From NCBI GenBank assembly GCA_002409675.1, contig DHOB01000079.1:1-5430 (forward strand): a DNA stretch of 5,430 bases. The letters are read 5' to 3'. The notes beneath the pieces are model-generated. The model was not told the DNA's origin. It worked only from the letters and a program-made list of their open reading frames with translations, and searched no databases. This DNA is from Ruminococcaceae bacterium UBA5401 (GTDB taxonomy: Bacteria; Bacillota; Clostridia; Oscillospirales; Acutalibacteraceae). Below, one piece after another: positions 1 to 5,255 of this stretch (position 1 is the stretch's first letter; each line of letters opens with the position of its first letter). A program made the translations under genes and the position numbers.

Positions 1-201
1 CATGCCAATGGCATAGCTGGGCAGCTAAGTGCGGATCGGATAAACGCTGAAAGCATCTAAGCGTGAAGCCGACTCCAAGATGAGATATCCCTCAGCGCAA
101 GCTGGAAAGGCCCCTTGAAGACTACAAGGTTGATAGGCTGCGTGTGTAAGCACGGCAACGTGTTCAGCTTGGCAGTACTAATAGGCCGAGAGCTTGACCA
201 A
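1..201 (+). rRNA. 23S ribosomal RNA, 3' end (partial)
   Basis: This is the last ~200 nt of a large-subunit rRNA gene whose 5' part lies left of the window. It is recognised from conserved 3'-terminal 23S segments: the stretch around 35-85 (GATAAACGCTGAAAGCATCT, then AAGCGTGAAGCC), the GGTTGATAGGC segment near 129-139, and the GGTACTAATAGGCCGAG-like end near 173-190. Alignment from memory with the E. coli terminus (…GAGGCTTAACC) puts the mature 3' end near 198-201; the exact base is approximate. The gene forms part of peptidyl-transferase subunit domain VI. It is transcribed towards, and convergent with, the - strand genes to its right. Confidence 0.97.
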
Positions 202-216
202 TTGTTCTTTGGTCGA
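194..216 (+). other. Hairpin at the 23S 3' boundary
   Basis: TTGACCAA (194-201) can pair with TTGGTCGA (209-216) through eight pairs, one of them T-G, around a 7-nt loop. It sits exactly where the mature 23S end is expected. The left arm would normally pair with the 23S 5' end in the processing stalk, so this local hairpin may be an alternative precursor fold or a processing signal. That role is inference; only the complementarity is seen. Confidence 0.4.
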
Positions 217-301
217 CCCTCATTTCTAACCTTTTCGCTTCTTCACTTCTGCTTCTTAAATGCTTTATTCAGTTTTCAGGGTACAGGCTCAGAATAAAAA
301 G

Positions 302-327
302 CCCGCCGATTTCGGCGGGATTTTTTT
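302..327 (+). terminator. Intrinsic terminator of the rRNA operon (first of two)
   Basis: CCCGCCG (302-308) pairs perfectly with CGGCGGG (313-319) around a 4-nt loop, followed after one A by seven T. On the - strand the same stem is followed by a run from AAAAA at 296-300, so it could also stop transcripts from the convergent dehydrogenase gene. It lies about 100 nt past the 23S end. Confidence 0.9.
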
Positions 328-345
328 GCTTTCCGCATTAAAAGT

Positions 346-379
346 CCCCTGCCTTTTCCGCAAAAGCAGGGGGATTTTT
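346..379 (+). terminator. Second tandem intrinsic terminator
   Basis: CCCCTGC (346-352) pairs with GCAGGGG (366-372). The inner TTTT/AAAA pairs extend the stem past a bulged C at 353, and five T follow at 375-379. Tandem terminators suit a very highly transcribed rRNA operon. In the - direction the stem is followed by a CTTTTAAT tail, so it may act both ways and serve as the end of the dehydrogenase transcript. Confidence 0.85.
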
Positions 380-535
380 CGTCCCTGTCGTTTTGAGAAA
401 CCTTCAGGCTTCCGAAGATTTTCGGGAACCGCTTCCGTCCGGCGGCCTTTTTTCGTCCACAAACCTTACAGTCCGGATAATTTCGATAAAATACTACTAT
501 CTGTGTTCGCCGCCGCGGTGCGTTTCCGCCTGAGC

Positions 536-1651
536 TTAAAGAATCAGGCGGGCTTTTGCCTGCACTTTCAGCTTTTGGCCGAGGGCGTCCGCCCGGAGGA
601 TGCCGTTCTTGAAGCGCTCTCTGGTCATGGGGTAGGGGACGCACTTCCACTCGGTGACCGACGGGGCCTTTTCAAGAATCGCGGGCAGGTCCTCCGCGCT
701 GAGGTCAAGGTCGCCCAGGCAGACCGGCAGGCCGAGCGAGAGGTTGAATTCCGCGTACTTTTCCAATTCTTCCGGCCGGTTGTCGCAGGCGAGCAGGCAC
801 AAGATGCCGAACGACACGATTTCGCCGTGCAGATGGGCGCCCGCCTTCCCCGCCAGGCTCACGCTGTTGTAAAAGCAGTGCGCGAGGCTGCTGTTGTAGT
901 AATACTCGGAGGAAGACGTCAGGTTGGAAACCAGACCGGTGCTGACGATGATGTCCAGCACGACCTGTTCCAGCGCAAAGCTGACCTTCCCGGCCCGGCA
1001 GTCGCGCAGGGCCTGAAGGCCGTACTCAAAAAGCGGGGCGCCGCAGGCCCGGCTCAGCTGGGCGCCGACCAGCAGGGTGTGGAACATCTCCGCGCCGCGG
1101 GTGGCGAGCAGCACTTCCGGCTCTTTGGAGAGCGCATCCCCGATCCCGGCCCAGAAAAGCGTCTCCGGCGCCTGCGCGATGATGCCCGTATGGATGAAGG
1201 TGTGGTCGGGCGGGGTTTTCAGCGTATAGTATTCCTGCAGCGTGCCGTCCTGATGGTAAATCACCGCAATGGCCGTACAGGACGCGCAGTTCGAGGCGAT
1301 GGTGGGAAAAGCGAAAAGGGGCTTGCCCAGCCTGTCGCAGACGACCTTGGAGGTGTCGACCGCGCGGCCGCCGCCCACGCCGAAGATGATGTCGGCGCCG
1401 CGGACGGCCGGATTTTCCGTCAGGGCCTCCACGTTCTCATAGGTGGAATTCCCCCCGTACCAGACGAAATCCGTCACGGAAAGGCCGGAGCCTTCGACCG
1501 CGTCCAGCAGGGCGCCCCTGGCCTTGGCCATCGCCGTCTTTCCGCCGATCACCACCGCCTTTGTGCCGAACCGCCTGGCAATCCGCGGAACGGCGCGGTA
1601 GCAGTCCGGGCCGACGCTGTAACACGGCAGAAACACATCGTAACTTTTCAT
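536..1651 (-). CDS. Iron-containing alcohol dehydrogenase family protein, HcxA-like
   Basis: A 371-residue cytoplasmic oxidoreductase of the GldA/iron-type alcohol dehydrogenase family. Its N-terminal NAD(P)-binding domain carries GVGGGRAVDTSK (91-102), followed by the PTIAS motif (116-120). The C-terminal helical domain has the three metal ligands expected from glycerol dehydrogenase: D172 (GIGDALSK), H258 (LAHCF) and H275 (HGEIVSFG). The length is normal for the family. The Asp that contacts glycerol in GldA enzymes (TDAPC) is replaced here (NCASC; C122), as in E. coli HcxA (TCAAW as recalled). A 2-oxoacid/2-hydroxyacid reductase is therefore more likely than a glycerol dehydrogenase; the substrate is inferred. 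The ATG start at 1651 has GAGGG five nucleotides upstream and its own promoter. It is the last gene of the - strand run and appears monocistronic. Confidence 0.9.
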   Translation of the reverse strand: MKSYDVFLPCYSVGPDCYRAVPRIARRFGTKAVVIGGKTAMAKARGALLDAVEGSGLSVTDFVWYGGNSTYENVEALTENPAVRGADIIFGVGGGRAVDTSKVVCDRLGKPLFAFPTIASNCASCTAIAVIYHQDGTLQEYYTLKTPPDHTFIHTGIIAQAPETLFWAGIGDALSKEPEVLLATRGAEMFHTLLVGAQLSRACGAPLFEYGLQALRDCRAGKVSFALEQVVLDIIVSTGLVSNLTSSSEYYYNSSLAHCFYNSVSLAGKAGAHLHGEIVSFGILCLLACDNRPEELEKYAEFNLSLGLPVCLGDLDLSAEDLPAILEKAPSVTEWKCVPYPMTRERFKNGILRADALGQKLKVQAKARLIL

Positions 1652-1688
1652 AGAATCCCTCTTTTCCCGTTTTCAGGTGATTTTTTCT

Positions 1689-1717
1689 ATTATAGTATAG
1701 AAAGAGCGGAAAAACCA
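1689..1717 (-). promoter_or_regulatory. Sigma-A-type promoter of the HcxA-like gene
   Basis: On the - strand a perfect -10 TATAAT (1694-1689) lies 17 nt from a weak -35, TGGTTT (1717-1712). The predicted start near 1682 gives a leader of about 30 nt ending in the GAGGG ribosome site. It lies just past the terminator of the preceding membrane-protein operon, which supports an independent unit. The weak -35 lowers confidence. Confidence 0.65.
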
Positions 1718-1744
1718 CCCTTTTTTAAAAAATCCGTTTCACTG

Positions 1745-1790
1745 AAAAACCGCCCGCAGACCCGGAAAATCCCCGGGCCTGCGGGCGGTT
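1745..1790 (-). terminator. Intrinsic terminator of the small membrane-protein operon
   Basis: AACCGCCCGCAG (1748-1759) pairs perfectly with CTGCGGGCGGTT (1779-1790). An inner CCCGG/CCGGG extension (1761-1765 with 1773-1777) follows one mismatch. On the - strand the stem runs into TTTTT (1749-1745). It sits 14 nt past the stop of the 107-residue membrane protein. Confidence 0.88.
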
Positions 1791-1803
1791 CAGAAGGATG
1801 CCG

Positions 1804-2127
1804 TCAGGAACGGCGCCTGAAATCGGCGGAACCATCGGAACGGAAAACGGAGCGGAAAACTTTTTTGGGGTCCCTGCACAGCAGGAGGAGCACCCACGCG
1901 GCCAGACCGCACAGCACGACCGTAAAGCCGAGCAGGGCGTCATTGGCGCTCAGGTCGAGAAACGGCCCGCCCGCCGCGACGCTGTAAAAACCGTCCACCA
2001 GCCACATCAGCGAAGCGCCCCAGTACATGAGGCAGAGGATGCTGACTTTATAGAGGTCTTTCGGCGCCATGGCGTACCACACGACGGTGGAGACGACCGC
2101 CGCGGCGAGCGTAATTAGCAGGCACAT
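1804..2127 (-). CDS. Small three-helix membrane protein, unknown function
   Basis: I do not recognise a named family. The 107-residue product has three hydrophobic segments at about 1-20, 28-48 and 64-84, then a basic, charged tail (RDPKKVFRSVFRS…RRRS) that should face the cytoplasm. Between helices 2 and 3 is a short acidic or polar loop (WLVDGFY…FLDLSAND). It looks like a small inner-membrane protein with no catalytic motif. The ATG at 2127 lies 4 nt after the upstream gene's TGA. Its GGAGGG ribosome site, 8 nt upstream, lies inside that gene's last codons, so the two are translationally coupled and their products probably act together. A regular terminator follows. It could be a subunit of a small complex or a membrane sensor; nothing in the sequence decides this. 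Confidence 0.75.
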   Translation of the reverse strand: MCLLITLAAAVVSTVVWYAMAPKDLYKVSILCLMYWGASLMWLVDGFYSVAAGGPFLDLSANDALLGFTVVLCGLAAWVLLLLCRDPKKVFRSVFRSDGSADFRRRS

Positions 2128-2131
2128 CGCT

Positions 2132-2569
2132 TCAGCCCTCCCGCGCGGCCCGCCCGGCCGCTTTTCTGCAAAGGCGGTCTGCCGCCAGCACCAGCGCGCC
2201 CCAGACCGCGGTGACGAACGCCGCCATCGTCACGCCGACGGTGGCGATTTCATGCAGCATGGGCCCCACGTCGGCCGGGCTGCTCATTGCGGTCAGGAAC
2301 GGCGGCCAGGGGACCACTTCCCCGTGCCAGATATGCTCGACGGCCAGCAGGAACACGCCGCCCCACAGAAGATTCGTCAGCCAGTTCAGCTTGCGGCTCC
2401 ACGGGATTCCGGTTTCGGGCCGCCGCTCCTCGGGCCGCCCGCCGGACCGCCTGTCGGCGAGCGCGGCCTTGGGCCTCGCCGCCGCCAATTTGACTTCCCT
2501 TTTCTCCAGACATTTTTTGACGATGGTCACGGCGATCGCTTCGGCTGCGGGCGCCAGAAAACATGCCAT
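2132..2569 (-). CDS. Small two-helix membrane protein with His-rich motif, unknown function
   Basis: A 145-residue protein of no family I can name. A weakly hydrophobic N-terminus (FLAPAAEAIAVTIV, 4-17) is followed by a charged Ala/Arg/Lys/Glu linker (about 19-60). Two membrane segments follow at about 63-80 and 108-131, then a basic tail. The loop between the helices is striking: EHIWHGEVVPWPPFLTAM (78-95), then MLHE (104-107). It carries H79, H82 and H106, a possible metal or haem site on the outer face; that is inference. An in-frame TTG lies directly before this ATG, but AAAGGGGG with 7-nt spacing favours the ATG at 2569. It is the first gene of a coupled pair and is preceded by a long structured leader, which suggests regulated expression. 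Confidence 0.78.
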   Translation of the reverse strand: MACFLAPAAEAIAVTIVKKCLEKREVKLAAARPKAALADRRSGGRPEERRPETGIPWSRKLNWLTNLLWGGVFLLAVEHIWHGEVVPWPPFLTAMSSPADVGPMLHEIATVGVTMAAFVTAVWGALVLAADRLCRKAAGRAAREG

Positions 2570-2738
2570 CAAAATTCCCCCTTTGGAATATAAAAAATAA
2601 GGCCGCGCTCCGCTTTCGGGCGGATGCGACAGCCTTCGTGGCTATCATTGGCAACAGAGCAAACAGTAGGCCGGAGAAAGCGAAAAACCGGCGGCCCGCG
2701 GCCGGGTGGAGCGCCGCCTTCATGGCGACGTTATGATA
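2570..2738 (-). ncRNA. Structured 5' leader with attenuator, class unknown
   Basis: About 170 nt separate the predicted transcription start from the first membrane-protein gene. In - strand RNA order it can form several stems. Hairpin A pairs CGUCGCC (2730-2724) with GGCGGCG (2718-2712). A long-range closing stem pairs 2718-2708 with 2611-2601 (one mismatch in 11). A further stem pairs CGCUUUC (2682-2676) with GAAAGCG (2617-2611). Hairpin B pairs GAUAGCC (2646-2640) with GGCUGUC (2634-2628). A terminator hairpin comes last. Hairpin A and the closing stem are mutually exclusive, and hairpin B shares bases with the terminator's 5' arm. This is the usual architecture of a transcription attenuator or riboswitch. 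I could not match it to TPP, cobalamin, M-box, yybP-ykoY, SAM, T-box, THF, fluoride or guanidine classes. High GC content makes chance pairing a real risk. Confidence 0.45.
2591..2630 (-). terminator. Attenuator-type intrinsic terminator in the leader
   Basis: In - strand RNA, GUCGC-A-UCCGC (2630-2620) pairs with GCGGA-GC-GCGGC (2613-2602): two 5-bp helices around a small internal loop, with CCGAAA as apex. It is followed by C and UUAUUUUUU (2600-2592). It ends about 20 nt before the start codon of the gene at 2569 and lies inside that gene's own leader, so it should abort transcription unless the stem is prevented from forming. Confidence 0.6.
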
Positions 2739-2746
2739 TTGATCAT
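2733..2746 (-). promoter_or_regulatory. Palindromic operator candidate over the transcription start
   Basis: ATGAT (2733-2737) and ATCAT (2742-2746) form an inverted repeat around a 4-bp AT-rich centre. It overlaps the end of the -10 box and the predicted +1 of the membrane-protein operon, an ideal place for a repressor. Its look is loosely like the TGATAAT half-sites of Fur-type metal regulators, but the match is short. TATCAT in its right half is also complementary to ATGATA further down the leader (2642-2647). Confidence 0.4.
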
Positions 2747-2774
2747 TATAGAACGAATCCGTTCCGCTTGTCAA
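2745..2774 (-). promoter_or_regulatory. Near-consensus promoter of the membrane-protein operon
   Basis: TTGACA (2774-2769) and TATAAT (2750-2745) both match the sigma-A consensus perfectly, with an 18-bp spacer. It lies between the terminator of the short-chain dehydrogenase gene and the structured leader. This is the strongest promoter in the window, which makes sense if output is then held down by an operator and attenuator. Confidence 0.88.
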
Positions 2775-2832
2775 CGCCTTTCAAGAGAAATCCGGTGCTT
2801 GCGCGGACCGCAGTACGGACCCGGAAGCGCAG

Positions 2833-2859
2833 AAAAAAGCGGGAAGGGACCCTCCCCGC
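2833..2859 (-). terminator. Intrinsic terminator of the short-chain dehydrogenase gene
   Basis: On the - strand GCGGGGAG (2859-2852) pairs with CTTCCCGC (2846-2839), including one G-T pair, around a short loop, and is followed by TTTTTT (2838-2833). It sits about 30 nt past the dehydrogenase stop and isolates that gene from the membrane-protein operon. Confidence 0.9.
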
Positions 2860-2887
2860 ATGGGCGGCGCCGGCCGGGCCGCGCATC

Positions 2888-3751
2888 TCAGCTGACGACC
2901 GTCCCGCCGTTGACGTGCAGAACCTGCCCGGTGATGTCGGAGGAATCGTCGCACCCCAGAAAGACGTAGGCGGGGGCCAGCTCATACGGCTGGGCCGCCC
3001 GCTGCATCGGGCTGGTGGAGCCGAAGGTCCGCACCTGCTCCGGCGGGAAGCTGGACACAATCAGCGGCGTCCAGACGGGGCCGGGCGCGACGGCGTTCAC
3101 GCGGATGCCCCGGCCGACCAGCGAGAGGGCCATCGACCGCGTGAAAGAGACGATCGCCCCTTTGGTGGAGGAGTAGTCGATCAGCATCGGGTTGCCCTCG
3201 AAGGCGGTGACCGAGGCGGTGTTTATGATTGCGCAGCCTTTCGACAGGCGGGGCAGCGCCGCCTTCGTCACATAGAAGCAGGAAAAGAAGTTGCTTTCAA
3301 ACGTGTTGCGGAGCTGCTCCGCCGAAATCTCCGTCAGGCTGTTTTTGGGGTACTGCACGGCGGCGTTGTTGACTAAGACGTCCAGCCCGCCGAGCTGCGC
3401 CGCGGCCTGCTCCACGGCCCGGGCGGCGCTCTGTTCCGTGCGCAGGTCGGACTGGATCGCCGCGCATTTTCTGCCGAGGCGCTCGACGGCCCGGGCGGTG
3501 TCCTGCGCGTCGCCGTTCTCGCACAGATGCACGACGGCCACGTCGGCGCCTTCCTTGGCGTAGGCCAGCGCCACCGCGCGGCCGATGCCGCTGTCGCCGC
3601 CCGTTATCATCGCCCTTTTCCCGGCCAGCCTGCCGGATGCCCTGTACGCCGGGTTGTCGTACCGGGGCGCGGGGTTCATCTCCGCCTCGCGGCCGGGCTG
3701 GCGGTTCTGGTGCTGGGGCGGGAACGTGTTGTGGGGCTGTGGCTGCTGCAT
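2888..3751 (-). CDS. Short-chain dehydrogenase/reductase with Pro/Gln-rich N-terminal tail
   Basis: A 287-residue classical-type SDR, probably a cytoplasmic NAD(P)-dependent oxidoreductase. Residues 46-58 form the first strand and cofactor loop TGGDSGIGR (50-58). NNAA (128-131) and N154 are in place, the catalytic Ser is S180 (NTASV) and the pair Y193/K197 is in YSSTK. PG (223-224) and the C-terminal GQVLHVNGG are typical. TGGDSGIGR, VQYP and the ~40-residue N-terminal extension match the YhxC/YghA/YdaD-type subgroup, often stress-associated and with unsettled substrates (from memory). The extension (1-40) is rich in Pro, Gln and Asn and likely disordered. The ATG at 3751 has AAAGGGAG about 8 nt upstream; an in-frame Met at 25 lacks better support. 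It is a single-gene unit with its own terminator. Confidence 0.93.
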   Translation of the reverse strand: MQQPQPHNTFPPQHQNRQPGREAEMNPAPRYDNPAYRASGRLAGKRAMITGGDSGIGRAVALAYAKEGADVAVVHLCENGDAQDTARAVERLGRKCAAIQSDLRTEQSAARAVEQAAAQLGGLDVLVNNAAVQYPKNSLTEISAEQLRNTFESNFFSCFYVTKAALPRLSKGCAIINTASVTAFEGNPMLIDYSSTKGAIVSFTRSMALSLVGRGIRVNAVAPGPVWTPLIVSSFPPEQVRTFGSTSPMQRAAQPYELAPAYVFLGCDDSSDITGQVLHVNGGTVVS

Positions 3752-3835
3752 AAGTTTTTCTCCCTTTCAAGGCTTTCAGAAAATTCGCCGGAATCACCGG
3801 CCGCTGTCACCCGTTTATCCTGTCCAGCCTGAAGG

Positions 3836-3864
3836 AGAATATCACAATGCCTGCGCCTTGTCTG
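3836..3864 (-). promoter_or_regulatory. Probable promoter of the short-chain dehydrogenase gene
   Basis: On the - strand CAGACA (3864-3859) lies 17 nt from TATTCT (3841-3836), which is preceded by TGA, an extended -10 (TGnTATTCT). It would give a leader of about 80 nt that contains a small GCCGG/CCGGC hairpin (3787-3801) and the ribosome site. Matches are partial (4/6 and 5/6), so it is a moderate call. I see no sigma-B-type boxes. Confidence 0.45.
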
Positions 3865-3931
3865 CCCCGGCAGGGCGCGAACCGGCGCCGCTTTTCATCA
3901 ATTGACATTCGCAAATTTTTTCGCCGTGGCC

Positions 3932-3965
3932 GCGGATGAGCTGATTCGCTGATGAAGCCATCCGC
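3932..3965 (-). other. Stem downstream of the protease gene
   Basis: GCGGATG (3932-3938) pairs perfectly with CATCCGC (3959-3965) around a 20-nt loop containing the repeated word GCTGAT. It starts 5 nt past the protease stop codon. It has no U-tract on the - strand, so it is not a regular intrinsic terminator; it might protect the mRNA 3' end. Otherwise the protease transcript may read on into the dehydrogenase gene. Confidence 0.35.
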
Positions 3966-3969
3966 TTTC

Positions 3970-5028
3970 TCATGCCTGCTTCACAGAGCCGGTTTTTTTG
4001 CATTTCAGCCAGTAGTACTGGGATCGAAACCCGCTGAATTCCAAGGTCACCTCATAGATGTCCCTGCCGTTTACCAGAATCCGGATGGGGCTGGTGCGGT
4101 TTAAAATGTCGATTTTCTGTCCGGACCCGGCCGCGTATTTTTCAATGGCGGCGCATTTGACCTGGTCGTTTGGAAAGATGAAGCCTTTGCCGATGAAGGA
4201 ATATTTGTCGTCCAAACCGATGGCAAAACTTTTGGCGAAACTTTCTTTCAGCCAGTTGACAAAATTCATGCCCATGCGCCTCCCACGCGCGAAAAACAGC
4301 TTCCGGTCGAACCCTACGAGAAGTAAATCCACAAACCCGTAAAGAATCATTTCCACGAGATACGCCCTGATGCCCAGCCGGTTCCATAAAAACAGATGCG
4401 AGAACAGGTTGAAGCTGAAATGCGCCAGAACCGCCACGGCCAGATTGCCGCCGCTCCTCTCAAAAAGCCACGCGAGAAAAACGGAATTCGCCGTGATGCT
4501 CGCCGTAAACAGCAGGAAGCCGGGCAGCCCTCCGGCGAAATTCAGGTGCCAGACGCCCCAGAGCAGGCCGGCAGTCAGCGAACCCGCAAACAGCGAGTGC
4601 TTTTTGCACAGCTCCGGCAGAAGGAAGCCCCTCCAGCCCGCTTCCTCGGCGGCGCAGCCTGTCAGCATGGCGAGGCACTCCCCGCCGTAGAAACCGGCCC
4701 GGCCGCCCCAGCGGGCGAACGGCGCGCCCCAAACGGAGAGCAGCTTTCCGCAAGCGAACAGAATCGCCGCCGTCGCCGAGACGGCGAGGATTCCCCAGCC
4801 GGGCAGCTTTTTCACCTTAAAACGGGAAAAAGCGCTCCGCACGGGAGCCGGCGAGCCGAGAAAAAGGCTGAACAGCAGCAGCCCGACGGTCGGGCCGAAC
4901 TGGTTCAGGGAGAAGGACGGGGTGAGGATCACGCCGAACAGCAGATGCGGAACCAGCAGCAGAAGGCTCGCGGCCATCGTCAGCCCGTAATACCACAAGA
5001 CGGGATTTTTCTGAACTCTTCTCTGCAA
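3970..5028 (-). CDS. CPBP/CAAX-type intramembrane protease with extra C-terminal domain
   Basis: A 352-residue integral membrane protein. The CPBP (Abi, CAAX protease-like) core shows the expected motifs: E128-E129xxxR133 (EEAGWR), H161 in GVWHL, and H203xxxN207 in LAHFSFN. These are the catalytic Glu and metal-binding or oxyanion residues of the Rce1-like glutamate intramembrane proteases. About seven or eight hydrophobic segments span residues 12-240. Residues 250-352 form a soluble, unrelated-looking tail (VNWLKESFAK…, GKGFIFPNDQV, RILVNGRDIYEVTLEF, SQYYWLKCKK), probably a small alpha/beta domain on the cytoplasmic side. Bacterial relatives act in prenyl-protein processing, bacteriocin immunity or signalling; the substrate here is unknown. 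The start is TTG at 5028: no other start lies between it and an upstream in-frame stop, and the promoter puts it 24 nt from +1. A GGGGGG stretch about 9 nt upstream is a poor ribosome site. Met18 (ATG at 4977) is the alternative. Confidence 0.88.
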   Translation of the reverse strand: MQRRVQKNPVLWYYGLTMAASLLLLVPHLLFGVILTPSFSLNQFGPTVGLLLFSLFLGSPAPVRSAFSRFKVKKLPGWGILAVSATAAILFACGKLLSVWGAPFARWGGRAGFYGGECLAMLTGCAAEEAGWRGFLLPELCKKHSLFAGSLTAGLLWGVWHLNFAGGLPGFLLFTASITANSVFLAWLFERSGGNLAVAVLAHFSFNLFSHLFLWNRLGIRAYLVEMILYGFVDLLLVGFDRKLFFARGRRMGMNFVNWLKESFAKSFAIGLDDKYSFIGKGFIFPNDQVKCAAIEKYAAGSGQKIDILNRTSPIRILVNGRDIYEVTLEFSGFRSQYYWLKCKKTGSVKQA

Positions 5029-5058
5029 ACGGCACCGCCCCCCGCGCTTTCCGCCCCG

Positions 5059-5087
5059 ATTATACCATCAAAATGCCGCAAAGGCAA
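5059..5087 (-). promoter_or_regulatory. Extended -10 promoter of the protease gene
   Basis: On the - strand TTGCCT (5087-5082), a 17-nt spacer, and TATAAT (5064-5059) preceded by TGG (extended -10). The predicted start near 5052 leaves a leader of only about 24 nt before the TTG codon at 5028, which supports that start. Confidence 0.75.
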
Positions 5088-5255
5088 AGGGTGCGGCCGC
5101 CGCGCGTCGGGTGAAGGCCTTCGGAAAGCCCTGCTGTCCATACCGGCGGGAGCTGTCTTTGACCGTCCCGGCAAAGCGGGCATTTTATTTTGACTGTTCC
5201 CCACGCCGGGCCGGTGCCGGCGGCGGCCCGCCGCGGGCGAAGGCCATTTCCAAAG
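5088..5255. other. GC-rich non-coding stretch, nothing recognised
   Basis: I see no gene here on either strand. Open frames run through it but have no ribosome sites, no recognisable protein motifs, and run into the protease promoter or the structured repeat. It contains a GC-rich segment of overlapping short palindromes (about 5198-5242). A weak CCCG/CGGG hairpin near 5168-5181 precedes an AT run (ATTTTATTTTG) and could be a poor + strand terminator. It may be an eroded gene remnant, but I cannot support that. Confidence 0.5.

Larger units (their letters stand above)
202..535. other. Convergent intergenic region without a gene
   Basis: This interval separates the 23S end from the stop codon of the convergent dehydrogenase gene. 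It starts with a pyrimidine-rich AT stretch (217-285) and then carries two intrinsic terminators. The rest (380-535) contains only short imperfect hairpins. No 5S rRNA or tRNA is recognisable on either strand; the conserved 5S motifs (CCGTTCCCAT, CCGAACACGGAAG) are absent. An 8-bp stem (CCGCCTGA at 526-533 with TCAGGCGG at 544-551) straddles the dehydrogenase stop codon but has no U-tract after it in the - direction, so it is not called a terminator. Confidence 0.7.

Noticed and set aside
429..453. Third terminator-like hairpin (CCGC…GCGG then TTTTTT)
   Set aside because: The stem is only 4 bp with a 9-nt loop and a two-base gap before the T-run; two much better terminators lie just upstream.
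260..1987. A 575-codon + strand open frame across most of the left half
   Set aside because: It is antisense to the dehydrogenase gene and the membrane protein gene, starts inside the rRNA terminator region, runs through both terminators, and is rich in Arg, Ala and Gly without any motif. It is a GC-content artefact.
2676..2707. Additional terminator inside the leader (CCGGC…GCCGG followed by TTTTT)
   Set aside because: A 5-bp stem with T5 is possible, but the GC-rich segment allows many alternative pairings, and the later terminator at 2591-2630 is a better fit. Noted only as a possible competing fold.
2624..3376. A 250-codon + strand open frame
   Set aside because: It lies opposite the short-chain dehydrogenase gene, which has full family motifs; the + frame has no ribosome site and no recognisable domain.
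3970..5028. Abortive-infection (Abi) phage defence role for the CPBP protein
   Set aside because: The family label Abi is historical; no phage, toxin or bacteriocin gene lies nearby to support a defence or immunity role.
4396..5193. A 265-codon + strand open frame
   Set aside because: It is antisense to the intramembrane protease, low-complexity (Gln, Arg, Glu, Ala), and crosses the protease promoter.
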